64,000 nt of DNA from DASZIT01 sp036268775 (GCA_036268775.1 DATATM010000019.1:62001-126000); one strand, 5' to 3'; positions 1 to 8,910 are shown, counted from the first letter of the stretch. The notes: generated by a model not told the origin, from the sequence alone. Numbers and translations are program-made.

Positions 1-33
1 GTGGCCGGGGTGGTTCCTCGCTAGCCGGGCGGT

Positions 34-519
34 TCAGCGGATACCGGCATGGAGGGATGCCCGCCACCGCCCGGTGGTCGGTACCGCGCAAAGGGCGGTG
101 CCGGCCCGCACCAGCCAGTCGACGGCTTCGGCGTCGGAGGCATCGGGTGACAGCCGGGCCACCAACCCACGGCGGGGGTGGTCCTGGGTGACCTTCCAGC
201 CGTCGGGAAGCGGGAGCCCGAGGTCGCGGAGCCTGGCCACCACCCGGGGCCCCGAACTGTGCTGGAGGCCGACGGTGGTCGGCTTCACCGCCCCGTCGGG
301 GGTCCGCTTGCCGGGAATCCAGGTGGCCATCGGCACCTTGTGGGGACTGCCGCCAAAGATCGCCAGCGGGCCGGGGGGCGGTGGCTCGTTCTCCGGGTCG
401 ATGACCGGGCGCAGGTTCACCCACCCGACCCCGGCCGCCTTGATCCCCACCATCCGCTTCAGCAACTCGTCGACCTCCCCGGGGGAGAACTCGATGTCCT
501 CCGGGCGGGCCCGGGTCAC
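34..519 (-). CDS. Conserved-looking hypothetical protein
   Basis: I do not recognise this 161-residue protein. It starts at GTG (517-519), 10 bases after the stop of the upstream LLM oxidoreductase gene, so it is probably the last gene of the same minus-strand operon. The chain is soluble with no signal peptide or membrane segment, has a Pro-rich stretch near residues 43-52 and a region with MATWIPGK and VGLQHSSG in the middle. Codon use matches its neighbours. Coding status is supported by position and composition only. Confidence 0.6.
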   Translation of the reverse strand: MTRARPEDIEFSPGEVDELLKRMVGIKAAGVGWVNLRPVIDPENEPPPPGPLAIFGGSPHKVPMATWIPGKRTPDGAVKPTTVGLQHSSGPRVVARLRDLGLPLPDGWKVTQDHPRRGLVARLSPDASDAEAVDWLVRAGTALCAVPTTGRWRASLHAGIR

Positions 520-529
520 CCGGATCCCG

Positions 530-1420
530 TCACGACTGCATGTCGAGGACGCCGTCGGCCAGCAACTCGAGCTCGGCCCGCCAGGAGTGGGGGGCTTCCA
601 TCGGTCGGACCACGAACTTGGAGAACCCGACGTCGAGGTAGCTCTCCATCAGGTCCCGCAGCCCGTCGATGCCGACCGGAACCACCGCGGCCGGATCGAC
701 CCCCCGCCGCTGGGCGGCCATCGCCTGGGCCATCTTCGGAGTGATCGGGTGATGGGAGTAGCCGATGGAGACGCCGAAGTGCTCGGGGCTGATGGCCCTC
801 CCTTCCTCGTCCGCCACCTCGTGGATCATCGCCGCCCCTTCGGCCGCCTCGTCAGGGGTGCACAGCGACGGCAACCACCCGTCGGCGAAGCGTCCGCAGC
901 GGCGGAGGGCGGCGGGGACCATGCCGCCGGTCCAGAACTCCAGTGGTTGCTGCACCGGGGTCGGCGACACGCAGACGTCGTCGAACTCGGCGGCCTCTCC
1001 GTGGTGGGAAACGATCTCTCCGGTCCACAGACGACGGAGCAGCGGAAGCACTTCGTCCATCAGCCGGCCCTTGTCCGGCCCGGGCACCCCCACCGCTCCC
1101 GCTTCCGGATGCCTCGGGATCCCGGGCACGAAGGTGGTCAGCAGCCGGCCTTCCGACAGCATGTCGAGGGTGGCGAGCTCCTTGGCCAGCCGGACCGGGT
1201 TCCGCCCCGGCAACACCATGGTGGTGCCGAGCTTGATGTCGGGGTTGTGGGCGGCGGCGTAGGCCAGCGCGGTCAGCGGCTCGACGGTCGGCGCGGTGAG
1301 CACCTCAGGCAACCAGATCGAATCAAAGCCGAGCTCGTCGATGTCGTCGACCAGCTGGGCGAAGCCCTGTTGGTCGGGGGTGGAGGGCGTCCCCATCCCC
1401 ACGCCGATCCGGACCTTCAT
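530..1420 (-). CDS. LLM-class F420-dependent oxidoreductase
   Basis: A 296-residue member of the luciferase-like (LLM) superfamily, most of which in actinobacteria use coenzyme F420 in cytoplasmic hydride transfer; the substrate is unknown. The N-terminus MKVRIGVGM, the SIWLPEV segment, the LATLDMLSEGR strand-turn and the FWTGG motif are typical of the family, and the length is standard. The ATG overlaps the stop of the upstream nitroreductase gene as ATGA, indicating translational coupling. The protein could equally be an FMN user; the sequence alone does not decide. Confidence 0.88.
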   Translation of the reverse strand: MKVRIGVGMGTPSTPDQQGFAQLVDDIDELGFDSIWLPEVLTAPTVEPLTALAYAAAHNPDIKLGTTMVLPGRNPVRLAKELATLDMLSEGRLLTTFVPGIPRHPEAGAVGVPGPDKGRLMDEVLPLLRRLWTGEIVSHHGEAAEFDDVCVSPTPVQQPLEFWTGGMVPAALRRCGRFADGWLPSLCTPDEAAEGAAMIHEVADEEGRAISPEHFGVSIGYSHHPITPKMAQAMAAQRRGVDPAAVVPVGIDGLRDLMESYLDVGFSKFVVRPMEAPHSWRAELELLADGVLDMQS

Positions 1421-2109
1421 GAGAGCTCGAACCGATCGCCGTCGTACCGGTCGACAGTGGCAAATGATCCGACCGGATCTCGCCGGAGCCGGGTGGGTTG
1501 ATGGACCGGGTAGCCGAGGGCCAGTACCCCGGCCACCACCAGTTCGTCCGGCACCCGCAGCGCCGCCTTCAGGGTGTCCTCCCGTCTCGACACCATGGTG
1601 GTCATCACCCCGGCGAGGCCCTCTTCCCGGGCGGCCAGCAGCAGGTTCCAGGCGAACGGGTAGATCGACGCCCCACCCACCATGGTGTAGTGGCCGGAGT
1701 CGCGGTCCACGGTAGCCAACCGGGTGAGATCGGCCAGCAGGACCACCATCACCGGGACCGAGTCGAAGTGCTCGGCGAACCCACCCAGCTGTTCGGCCGA
1801 GCTCCGGGCGATGTCGGCGGCGCCGGCCAGCGCCTGGCGCTCGCGATCCCGGTCGGTGACCACCGCCCAGGGGGTGAGCCCGGCCTGGGTCTGGGCCAGG
1901 TACTCGTACCAACCGGGGAGATAGCAGTCGCGGACCAAGGTGCGGAGGGTCGGGTCCTTGACCACCACCACCTTCCAGGCCTGCCGGTTCCCACCGTTGG
2001 GAGCGAACCGGGCGGTGTCGAGAATCCGGAACACCACCTCGTCAGGGACCGGGGTCGGCTCGAACTCCCGTACCGCCCCGGTGGTTCGCAGCGCGTCAAT
2101 CAGATCCAT
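1417..2109 (-). CDS. Nitroreductase family protein
   Basis: A 230-residue FMN-dependent nitroreductase-fold protein. The start MDLIDALRTTGAVREF, the APNGGNRQAW phosphate-binding loop and the C-terminal segment LALGYPV are family hallmarks. Such enzymes reduce nitro groups, quinones or enones, or act as flavin destructases; the physiological substrate cannot be read here. It is coupled to the LLM oxidoreductase gene downstream by a 4-base ATGA overlap, so the two redox enzymes are probably made together. The upstream peroxiredoxin gene ends 73 bases before its start. Confidence 0.87.
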   Translation of the reverse strand: MDLIDALRTTGAVREFEPTPVPDEVVFRILDTARFAPNGGNRQAWKVVVVKDPTLRTLVRDCYLPGWYEYLAQTQAGLTPWAVVTDRDRERQALAGAADIARSSAEQLGGFAEHFDSVPVMVVLLADLTRLATVDRDSGHYTMVGGASIYPFAWNLLLAAREEGLAGVMTTMVSRREDTLKAALRVPDELVVAGVLALGYPVHQPTRLRRDPVGSFATVDRYDGDRFELS

Positions 2110-2182
2110 GGGCCCGACGGTAGCGGCAACCGCAGTGACGTGCGACGCTCCCGCCGCCGGCGGGGATCCGCCCCGCCGCGAG

Positions 2183-2665
2183 TTACAGGACTTCGAGGAT
2201 GGAGTCGGCGGCGCTGACCGACAGGCCCGAGCCGGGCTCGACGTGCAAGGCGGTGACCACCCCGTCCTCGATGACCGCGGCATACCGCTGCGAGCGGGTG
2301 CCGAGGCCGAAGCCGCTGCCGTCCATCTCCAGGCCGACCGCCCGGGTGAAGTCCCCGTTTCCGTCGGCCAGCATCACCACCTTGTCCCCTACCTGCTGGG
2401 CATCGCCCCAGGCGCCCATGACGAACGGGTCGTTGACGGAGATGCAGGCGATGGTGTCGACACCCTTGGCCTTCAAGTCGTCATAGCGGATGAGATAGCT
2501 CGGAAGGTGGTAGTCCGAGCAGGTGGGGGTGAAGGCTCCGGGCACCGCGAAGAGCACGACCTTGCCTTTGCCCAACACCTCACCGGTCTGCACCGGGGCC
2601 GGGCCGCTGGCTCCCATGGTCATCACCTTCACATCGGGAATGGGGTCGCCGACCGACAGGGTCAT
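2183..2665 (-). CDS. Peroxiredoxin, PRX5 type
   Basis: A 160-residue thiol peroxidase that reduces hydrogen peroxide and organic peroxides in the cytoplasm. The peroxidatic motif PGAFTPTCS places the active cysteine at residue 49, as expected for the PRX5/AhpE-like branch, and the ISVNDPFVMGAW segment is characteristic. A further Cys near residue 76 (TIACIS) is a candidate partner but is not proven to resolve the sulfenate. Its start overlaps the end of nhaA by 4 bases (2662-2665), so the two genes are probably co-translated. Confidence 0.92.
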   Translation of the reverse strand: MTLSVGDPIPDVKVMTMGASGPAPVQTGEVLGKGKVVLFAVPGAFTPTCSDYHLPSYLIRYDDLKAKGVDTIACISVNDPFVMGAWGDAQQVGDKVVMLADGNGDFTRAVGLEMDGSGFGLGTRSQRYAAVIEDGVVTALHVEPGSGLSVSAADSILEVL

Positions 2666-3915
2666 GGTGTGTCTCCTCGTGCTCGTCGACGGTCCCGCCA
2701 CGCGGTTCCCCGGTCGGGGTCGGCCGTCGGGGTCAGCATATGCGCCCTCATGAGGATGACCGCACCCACCACGAAGGCCACCACCGATGCGGCCAACAAG
2801 CTGACGGTGGAGGCGGTCACTAGTTGGGGGTGGCTCGAAAATGCCTTCTCGGCGATGAGCAGGGGCACCGTGAAGCCGATGCCGGCGATGGCGGCGCCAC
2901 CGGCCACATGGACCCAGCGCACCCCGTCGGGGAGCCGTCCCCAACCGAGCCCCACCACCGCCAGGCAGGCCAAGGTGATACCACCCAGCTTCCCCACTAC
3001 CCGGGCGGCGACGATTCCCACGAACACCCCAGTGGCTCCGGGGTGGTGGAGGATCGATGAGTCGACGACCACCCCGGCATTGGCCAACGCGAACAGGGGG
3101 AGCACGACGTAGGCGGAGATGGGGGCGATGGCGTTCTCTGCCCGCCCAGCCGGATCCCTCCCCTCCAGGGACGACGCGCCGGGGATGAGCACGCCGACCA
3201 CCACCCCGGCCAGCGCCGGTTCGACGCCGCCGGTGGCCAGCAGCACCCAGAGGGCCACCCCCGCCACCAGGTAGGGCCAGGCGGAGGGACGACCCAATCG
3301 CCGGAACGCCACCATCCCAGCACACACCGCGGCGGCGCCGAGCAGGGAGGGCCAGTGGGTCCGGCTGGAATAGAAGAGTGCCAACACCAGCACCGATCCG
3401 ATGTCGTCGGCCACCGCCAGGGTCAAGATCATCAACCGGAGGCCCGGCGGCACCCGTCGTCCCAGCAGCGCCAGTGCCCCGAGGGCGAAGGCGATGTCGG
3501 TGGCCATCGGGATGCCCCAGCCGGTGGCCCCCGGGCCCTGGTGGACGATCAGCACGTAGACCAAGCCGGCGCCGGCCATCCCTCCGACGGCGCCGACCAG
3601 CGGAACGATGGCGGTGCGCACGTCGGCCAGGTCCCCGTCCCGACGCTCGCGGGCGATCTCGAGGCCCACCACCAGAAAGAACACCGACATCAGGCCGCCG
3701 TTCACCCACTCCTGCACGGTGGTGAACCCGGTCAACTGGTGGCCGCCCAATCGCACCACCTGGCCCCACACTGATTGGTAGCTGTGGCGCCAGGGGCTGT
3801 TGGCCCACGCCAACGCCACCACCGCGGCGCCAGTCAGCACTACACCGCCGGCGACATCCGAGCGGAAGAAGAGCCCCACCGCGGTCCAGGCCCGCTGTGA
3901 TCGCAGGAGGGTCAC
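2662..3915 (-). CDS. nhaA: Na+/H+ antiporter NhaA
   Basis: A 417-residue inner-membrane antiporter that exports Na+ in exchange for protons. The family signature is clear: FFLVVGLEIARE near the N-terminal third, MATDIAFALGAL, and the paired aspartates in LAVADDIGS that correspond to the ion-binding Asp163/Asp164 of the Escherichia coli protein. About eleven hydrophobic segments are visible. The C-terminus is a short basic tail. It is the first gene of a minus-strand run and overlaps the peroxiredoxin gene by 4 bases. Confidence 0.95.
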   Translation of the reverse strand: MTLLRSQRAWTAVGLFFRSDVAGGVVLTGAAVVALAWANSPWRHSYQSVWGQVVRLGGHQLTGFTTVQEWVNGGLMSVFFLVVGLEIARERRDGDLADVRTAIVPLVGAVGGMAGAGLVYVLIVHQGPGATGWGIPMATDIAFALGALALLGRRVPPGLRLMILTLAVADDIGSVLVLALFYSSRTHWPSLLGAAAVCAGMVAFRRLGRPSAWPYLVAGVALWVLLATGGVEPALAGVVVGVLIPGASSLEGRDPAGRAENAIAPISAYVVLPLFALANAGVVVDSSILHHPGATGVFVGIVAARVVGKLGGITLACLAVVGLGWGRLPDGVRWVHVAGGAAIAGIGFTVPLLIAEKAFSSHPQLVTASTVSLLAASVVAFVVGAVILMRAHMLTPTADPDRGTAWRDRRRARGDTP

Positions 3916-3983
3916 GTTGGCGCTTCCACCGCATCACGGTACAGGGGCGGGGCGGTTCCCCCGAAACCCGACGCCGACGTCGG

Positions 3984-4916
3984 CTACAGCGACGCGACGG
4001 CGGAAATGACCGGAGCGAACCGCTGGATGGAGGCGAGCTGCTCGGCGCAGGTGTCCCCCGGGAATCCGACCGTTACCCAGCCGACCCCCATGCGGGCCAG
4101 CTTCTCGAGAGCCCCCACCACCGCGACATCATCCTGGTCGGCAGTGCCGATGGCCGGGAGTCCCACTGGGGCGAAGGCGATGGTCAGCGGCCGGGTCCGG
4201 CCGACTGATTCCGCGTAGGTAGCGGCGTATTCCAACTCACGGGCCAGATCGTCGGAGGTCTCGAGCACCGCCGTCTTGGTGAACCTGGCCATGCCTGGTG
4301 GGTTGGGGAAGGGTGTCCACCCGTCGGCCAGGTCCACCGCCCGGCGGATGGCCCGGCGGCTGTTCCCCCCGATCCAGATGACGGGATGGGGTTGCTGGAT
4401 GGGAGTCGGGAGCATGGTGTTGCCCGGCGCCTGGAAGAACTTGCCGTCCCAGATCACGCTCTCCCCCGTCCAGGCCGCTTTCATGGCCCGGATGGCCTCG
4501 TCGGTGCGGTCGGCCCGGTCGGCATAGGACATCCCGAGGGCGGTGAACTCGTCTTCCAGGTAACCGGCCCCGACCCCGAGGATGACCCGACCGCCGCTTA
4601 GCACGTCGAGGCTGGCAATCCCCTTGGCAGCCATGAACGGATTCCGGTAGGCGAGGATGAACAGGTTGGTCTGGAGCCGGATCCGGGAGGTGGCGGCGGC
4701 CGCGAAGGAAAGGGCCACGAACGGGTCGAGGGCGTGATGCCCACCGTGGGCCAGCCACTGATCGCCGGGGAATGGATGCTCGGTGGTGAACACCGCGCCG
4801 AATCCCACTTCCTCGGCCGCCACCGAAAGATCCCCGATGGCGCCGGGCGACACGAACTCATGGCCCAGCTCGACCCGGTGGGTCGGCAATCGATACGACA
4901 CCTGCACAGCAGTCAC
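3984..4916 (-). CDS. LLM-class F420-dependent oxidoreductase
   Basis: A 310-residue LLM-superfamily oxidoreductase of the F420-dependent TIGR03619-like kind. Visible hallmarks are FTTEHPFP near residue 40, ATSRIRLQTNLFI, SLDVLSGGRVILGVGAGY and VIWIGGNS. I take the GTG at 4914-4916 as start; another in-frame GTG lies at 4905-4907. A longer ATG-initiated frame would run through the preceding zinc-ribbon gene and lacks family similarity there. The substrate is unknown. The small zinc-ribbon gene ends 31 bases upstream on the same strand. Confidence 0.88.
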   Translation of the reverse strand: MTAVQVSYRLPTHRVELGHEFVSPGAIGDLSVAAEEVGFGAVFTTEHPFPGDQWLAHGGHHALDPFVALSFAAAATSRIRLQTNLFILAYRNPFMAAKGIASLDVLSGGRVILGVGAGYLEDEFTALGMSYADRADRTDEAIRAMKAAWTGESVIWDGKFFQAPGNTMLPTPIQQPHPVIWIGGNSRRAIRRAVDLADGWTPFPNPPGMARFTKTAVLETSDDLARELEYAATYAESVGRTRPLTIAFAPVGLPAIGTADQDDVAVVGALEKLARMGVGWVTVGFPGDTCAEQLASIQRFAPVISAVASL

Positions 4917-4947
4917 CGCCCCCTCTATCGACCGGTCGTGCCGGTGG

Positions 4948-5094
4948 CTAGGCCCCGCCGTCGGCGATGGAATCGACAATCCGATCGCACCGACGGCACC
5001 ACGCCGCCTGCGACGAACGGTCGCTCGGATGGACGAGTCCGCCGCACCGACCACACCGGTGGATGATCGGAGATTGGCTGGTGTCGGCGCTCAT
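4948..5094 (-). CDS. 48-residue double-CxxC zinc-ribbon protein
   Basis: Reading from the ATG at 5092-5094 to TAG at 4948-4950 gives 48 residues with two CxxC knuckles, HRCGRCGG (Cys14, Cys17) and WCRRCDR (Cys33, Cys36). That spacing fits one treble-clef or zinc-ribbon site holding a single Zn2+. No other domain fits in the chain. No strong Shine-Dalgarno is visible upstream. It sits just ahead of an LLM oxidoreductase gene on the same strand. A role in nucleic-acid or protein binding would be typical of such ribbons but is only a guess. Confidence 0.6.
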   Translation of the reverse strand: MSADTSQSPIIHRCGRCGGLVHPSDRSSQAAWCRRCDRIVDSIADGGA

Positions 5095-5213
5095 GAGTGG
5101 CACATTCTGACATACCGGCGGTAACCACGAAAGTTACCCACGCGTAGTCCCCGGCACCGCATCGCGGTCGGCGTCCACCGATGCGGGTTGTTCTCCGGGT
5201 GCCAATGACGGCC

Positions 5214-5648
5214 TCAACGGCTGGCGAACCGAGGGCCGTTGACCCAATCCGGCAGCCGGCTGGCCTTTCCATTGGGATCCACTGCTCCGTGGACGGTCAC
5301 CGCCGTCGCACAGGTCGCGCCGTCCACGGTCAGCAGGTAGCCGATCTGAAAGGTGGTCCCGGTCAACTCACTCACCATCAGCGAAACGTCGACCACTTCG
5401 TCGAACCGCAAGGCACGCCGGTAGCGGACGAACGACTCCAATACCGCCAGATCCGACCCGTCGGCCCTCACTTCGTCGTAGGGATGGCCGATGCTGCGCA
5501 GGAACTCGACCCGGGCGTCCTCGAGGTAGAGCAGATAGGCGGCATGGTGGATGACACCCATCGCATCGGTCTCGGCGAACCGGGTGCGGAGGGTATGGGT
5601 GAACGGATAGGCGGCGGGATCGGTCGGCGGGACGAAAGAGAGCCTCAC
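5214..5648 (-). CDS. Hotdog-fold acyl-CoA thioesterase
   Basis: A 144-residue single hotdog-domain protein of the 4-hydroxybenzoyl-CoA thioesterase/YbgC type, expected to hydrolyse acyl-CoA in the cytoplasm. The motif RFAETDAMGVIHHAAYL near residues 22-39 carries the usual catalytic Asp (in ETDAMG) and the following strands fit the family. It begins 10 bases after the stop of the DUF7064-like gene upstream, so it belongs to the same operon. The acyl substrate is not evident. Confidence 0.87.
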   Translation of the reverse strand: MRLSFVPPTDPAAYPFTHTLRTRFAETDAMGVIHHAAYLLYLEDARVEFLRSIGHPYDEVRADGSDLAVLESFVRYRRALRFDEVVDVSLMVSELTGTTFQIGYLLTVDGATCATAVTVHGAVDPNGKASRLPDWVNGPRFASR

Positions 5649-5658
5649 CCGAGGGACG

Positions 5659-6603
5659 TTACCGGTCAGCCGGCTCGGTCTGGGGCTGGTTCCACTCGAT
5701 CCATCCGGTACCGGCGCGACCGTCGGCGGCGGTGAAACGGGCCATGGCCCGGGGGAACCGGCTGACCCGCCCGTCGTCGGCGGTCAGCAGTAGGGGGGCG
5801 AAGGCCAGGGGCTCGATATCCACCTCCAGGTGACCGGGCTCGACCCGGGCGGCCCCGCTGACCGGCATCCCTTCGTTGCCCACCACCTCGGACATGGAAA
5901 GCGTCTCGATGGGCAGGGCCGCCCCGCCCGGAGGCTGGACGTAGCCGAGGGCGACCGGGAACCCCGGCATCCGGATGTCGGCAAAGTGCAGTCGGGTGCC
6001 GTCGTCCAGCCGGACCGCCGCCCAGCACCAGCCGAACGCCCACCAATCGCGGACCCCCCACGAATGGTCCCGCTGTCCGGTGCCCCGGACCACGATGCGC
6101 TCATCGCCGACCGACACTTCCCCTTCCACCCGGCAGGGGACCTCATAGCGGGTGGTGACGTCGTAGTGATAGGGAACCCCGTCAGTGGTCCAGGCCAGGT
6201 CCATCACCACCGCGGTGGCCCGGCCGGCGTCGCCGTGATAGCTGGCCTTCGGATCCGGGTGGATGGAGGCCGGGGCCGAGGCCCGCAACCGCATGACCCG
6301 CAGCGGGTCTTCCGGCCGGCAGCTGATCGAGTGGCCGTCGGCCTCGAGGGTGACATCGGTGCCGGGAAGGGTGGGCAGGTCGTAGGCCACCGATGCCACC
6401 ATCGGCCGGTCCGGACCCACCACCATGGTCGTCCACCAGGTCACCCCGAGGTTGGGGTACAGGCCGATGCGGGCGTAGCCACCCACCGAGCCGTCCTCGG
6501 CCACGAAGTCGAGGTAGTACGACTCGTTCCAGAGGGGCTCGGCGTCCGGGGTGTGGAGTTCCTCGTCCAGCGGTGCGACGAGGTGGGGTTGGTGCTCAGG
6601 CAT
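5659..6603 (-). CDS. DUF7064/7065-type lipocalin-like protein
   Basis: A 314-residue protein with the RDHSWGVRDWW motif in the second half, which is the signature of the DUF7064/DUF7065 proteins (CrtC/AttH-like double lipocalin fold). Family members lie in lipid, steroid and terpenoid catabolic loci of actinobacteria; a biochemical activity is not established to my knowledge. No signal peptide is present. The ATG overlaps the end of the phosphotransferase gene by 8 bases, a pairing common for this family and suggestive of one pathway. Confidence 0.78.
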   Translation of the reverse strand: MPEHQPHLVAPLDEELHTPDAEPLWNESYYLDFVAEDGSVGGYARIGLYPNLGVTWWTTMVVGPDRPMVASVAYDLPTLPGTDVTLEADGHSISCRPEDPLRVMRLRASAPASIHPDPKASYHGDAGRATAVVMDLAWTTDGVPYHYDVTTRYEVPCRVEGEVSVGDERIVVRGTGQRDHSWGVRDWWAFGWCWAAVRLDDGTRLHFADIRMPGFPVALGYVQPPGGAALPIETLSMSEVVGNEGMPVSGAARVEPGHLEVDIEPLAFAPLLLTADDGRVSRFPRAMARFTAADGRAGTGWIEWNQPQTEPADR

Positions 6604-7693
6604 GGGCTCTCCCTCTCAGCATGGCCTCGGCGTCGATGTCGATGGCCTGTTGGGCGTGATGATGCACGCTGTTGACGAACATGGCGTCGCCGCGGTCGGT
6701 CCGCTTCACCAGCATCGAGGCGGCGATCCCCATCAGCAATCCTCCGAAACAGGTCAGGCGATAGTCATCCTCCAGTTGGGCGAGCCCGTAGCCGATCACC
6801 CCTTGCCGCACCAGGGCGCGGTGATAGGAGGCCAGCAGCTGGTGCTCGTGAGCTCGGCGATCCGCCACCGAGAGGCTGCCGCCTAAAAAGTAGGAGACGT
6901 CCGACGCCGCCAACCCCCAGGCGGCGGTCTGCCAGTCGACCACCCACGGACGTGGGTCGGCCGGTCGAAACAGCAGGTTGTCGAGGCGGAAGTCACCATG
7001 GGTGGCGGTGCGGGGCCCCGACAGGGCTTCGAGCCAAGGGCCGAGTCCGGCCACGAACCGTTCGCATACGGCCAGGTGGGCGGGCTCCAGTCGTTCCCCG
7101 TACCGGTCCACGAACCCCGGGAACAACCCGGTCACCATCGCCACCAGGAACCGATTGGACTCCGGGGTGGACCGATTCAGCCAGGGCAGCGCCCGGAGGA
7201 CCTCCGACTCCCACGCCGGACCGTGCAGAGCCGCCAGTTCATCGAGGGCGGCGGCGGCTACCTCCGGAACGCAACCCGCCAGTTGCTCACCTTGCTCGCC
7301 GTCGGTCACATCTTCGAGGAGGAGCACGAACCACCCGGTGTCCGGGTCGTGCCAGCCGAAGTAGCCCCGGGGCATCCGGGTCCCGATCCGGTCGGCCACC
7401 TGGTCGTAGATGGACACTTCGATCTCGTAGGCCCGGGTCATCAGTCCAGTGGATCGACTGGTGTCATCTTCGGAGGCGAGTTTGGCGATCAACGACGGCG
7501 GGCCCGCTCCAGATGGCTCGTAGGTGAGGGTGAGGCGGAGGGTGTCGGCCATCTGGCCGGTCCCCACCGGTTGGCTCGACACCGACTCCACCGAGACGCC
7601 GGCCGGCAGCCCGCCCGACCGGGACAGCACCGACGTCAGCCATTCGGGGGTGACATCGGTGGCCTTCCGGATGCCGTCACCGGTGACCGTCAT
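6596..7693 (-). CDS. Phosphotransferase, APH/EcKL-like kinase fold
   Basis: A 365-residue aminoglycoside-phosphotransferase-fold protein. The ATP-anchoring Lys is likely Lys71 in LIAKLAS, the catalytic loop is HGDFRLDNLL (His232, Asp234) and the metal-binding aspartate is Asp253 in VVDWQT, so the kinase core is complete. Proteins of this kind next to DUF7064-like genes probably phosphorylate small molecules or lipid intermediates rather than antibiotics; that is inference from context. The gene lies 25 bases downstream of the CMD-family gene and overlaps the DUF7064-like gene. Confidence 0.85.
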   Translation of the reverse strand: MTVTGDGIRKATDVTPEWLTSVLSRSGGLPAGVSVESVSSQPVGTGQMADTLRLTLTYEPSGAGPPSLIAKLASEDDTSRSTGLMTRAYEIEVSIYDQVADRIGTRMPRGYFGWHDPDTGWFVLLLEDVTDGEQGEQLAGCVPEVAAAALDELAALHGPAWESEVLRALPWLNRSTPESNRFLVAMVTGLFPGFVDRYGERLEPAHLAVCERFVAGLGPWLEALSGPRTATHGDFRLDNLLFRPADPRPWVVDWQTAAWGLAASDVSYFLGGSLSVADRRAHEHQLLASYHRALVRQGVIGYGLAQLEDDYRLTCFGGLLMGIAASMLVKRTDRGDAMFVNSVHHHAQQAIDIDAEAMLRGRAHA

Positions 7694-7718
7694 GGTGTCG
7701 GGTAACGTCGGTGGGCGG

Positions 7719-8348
7719 TCACGACGTCAACGGGCCGGCGTCCGAAGCTTCAGGGGCATCGACTTCGACCACCGGCTCGGCGCGATCGTCGAACTCGGTA
7801 CGAAGGGCCCGGGACATCACCGCGTGCTGGAGGTAGAGGGACCCGATATAGGTGAGCTCGAGGATCTCCTCATCGCTCAGATGCTGGCGGAGGGCATCGA
7901 ACAGACCGTCCGGCACCCTCCCCCGGTCGAACACCAGGCAGTCCATGTAGGCGAGGACCAACCGCTCGGTCTCGTCGAAGCAGGTGGCCGCCGCCCAGTG
8001 GGGGATGGCGCTGACGACGTCGTCGCTGATGCCGAGGGTGCGGAGTGACTTGCAGTGTTGCGAGAACACGAACTGGCTGCCGGCCGCCCAACCCACCCGG
8101 GTTTGGGCGATCTCCCGCAACCGCGGAGCCAGCCGCCGGTTAGGGCTCTGGTAGAGGGCGAATCCCTGCACCGAATGTTCGAGGACGTCGGGGACCAAGG
8201 CGAACACCGTCCACCAGTCCCCCGGCGAACCGGTGGCGGTTCCCGGTTCGGCCACCGGGTCCCGGCCGTCGAAGATGTAGTCGTACATCGTGGTGACGAT
8301 CGGCGCCTCCGCCTCGGACTTGGGTACCTGACGCAGCCGCGGTGCCAT
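7719..8348 (-). CDS. Carboxymuconolactone decarboxylase-family protein
   Basis: A 209-residue helical protein of the CMD/AhpD superfamily. The core helix pair around WAAGSQFVFSQHCKSLRTLG (residues 88-106) fits the family, but the usual CxxC redox pair is reduced to one cysteine, Cys99, followed later by ELTYIGSLYLQHAVMS. It is therefore probably not a classical AhpD peroxidase; decarboxylase-like or other chemistry is possible. It starts 4 bases after the VOC gene upstream, so the two are almost certainly co-transcribed. Confidence 0.8.
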   Translation of the reverse strand: MAPRLRQVPKSEAEAPIVTTMYDYIFDGRDPVAEPGTATGSPGDWWTVFALVPDVLEHSVQGFALYQSPNRRLAPRLREIAQTRVGWAAGSQFVFSQHCKSLRTLGISDDVVSAIPHWAAATCFDETERLVLAYMDCLVFDRGRVPDGLFDALRQHLSDEEILELTYIGSLYLQHAVMSRALRTEFDDRAEPVVEVDAPEASDAGPLTS

Positions 8349-8352
8349 CGAC

Positions 8353-8910
8353 TCAGGCCATGGACCGGTTGACGCCCCGCTTCGGTGCGTGGGCCACGTC
8401 CACGTCGGTCAGTGCTCGGGTCCAGCAGGCGAATTCGAGGAGGATCCCGTCGGGGTCCTGAAAGTAGACGGACCGGACGAACACCCCGGGGTGGAACGAT
8501 TCGGAGATCCCCCACTCGCTGTCGTCGTGATTGGCCACCTCGGTGCAGTCGATACCGGCGGAGATCAGACGGTCCCGGTACTCGTTGATCCGTTCCGGCG
8601 GCACCGAGAAGGCGACGTGGTTCATCGACCCGATGGCACTGGTCAGGCTGCCCTGATCGGGACGCCCGGTCGGGGCCGAGACCCCCGGGACCCCGTCGGG
8701 GGCATCGGGGAACCAAAAGAAGGCGAGGCAGTCCCCACCACCGCAGTCGAAGAAGAAATGCTGCCCCATCCCGGCCGGGAGCTCGATGGTCTTGACCAGC
8801 GGCATCCCCAGCACCTGGGTGTAGAACTCGACCGTCCGCTCCATGTCCCGGCAGACCAATGCCAGATGGTTGATGCCCCGGAACTCGAACCCACCTTCAG
8901 ACGACGTCAT
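8353..8910 (-). CDS. VOC-superfamily (glyoxalase/extradiol dioxygenase) protein
   Basis: A 185-residue vicinal-oxygen-chelate protein with two paired modules. The first begins INHLALVCRDMERTVEFY (candidate metal ligand His15) and the second has MNHVAFSVP and the terminal strand GILLEFACW with the expected Glu ligand. Such proteins are extradiol dioxygenases, epimerases or lyases; which one is not decided by the sequence. The start ATG at 8908-8910 lies in the divergent region facing the deacetylase gene. It heads the minus-strand catabolic-looking operon. Confidence 0.85.
   Translation of the reverse strand: MTSSEGGFEFRGINHLALVCRDMERTVEFYTQVLGMPLVKTIELPAGMGQHFFFDCGGGDCLAFFWFPDAPDGVPGVSAPTGRPDQGSLTSAIGSMNHVAFSVPPERINEYRDRLISAGIDCTEVANHDDSEWGISESFHPGVFVRSVYFQDPDGILLEFACWTRALTDVDVAHAPKRGVNRSMA

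Noticed and set aside
1..24. Plus-strand codons ending in TAG at 22-24 that could be the last residues of a gene from outside the window
   Set aside because: Only seven codons are visible, too little to support a gene or choose a frame.
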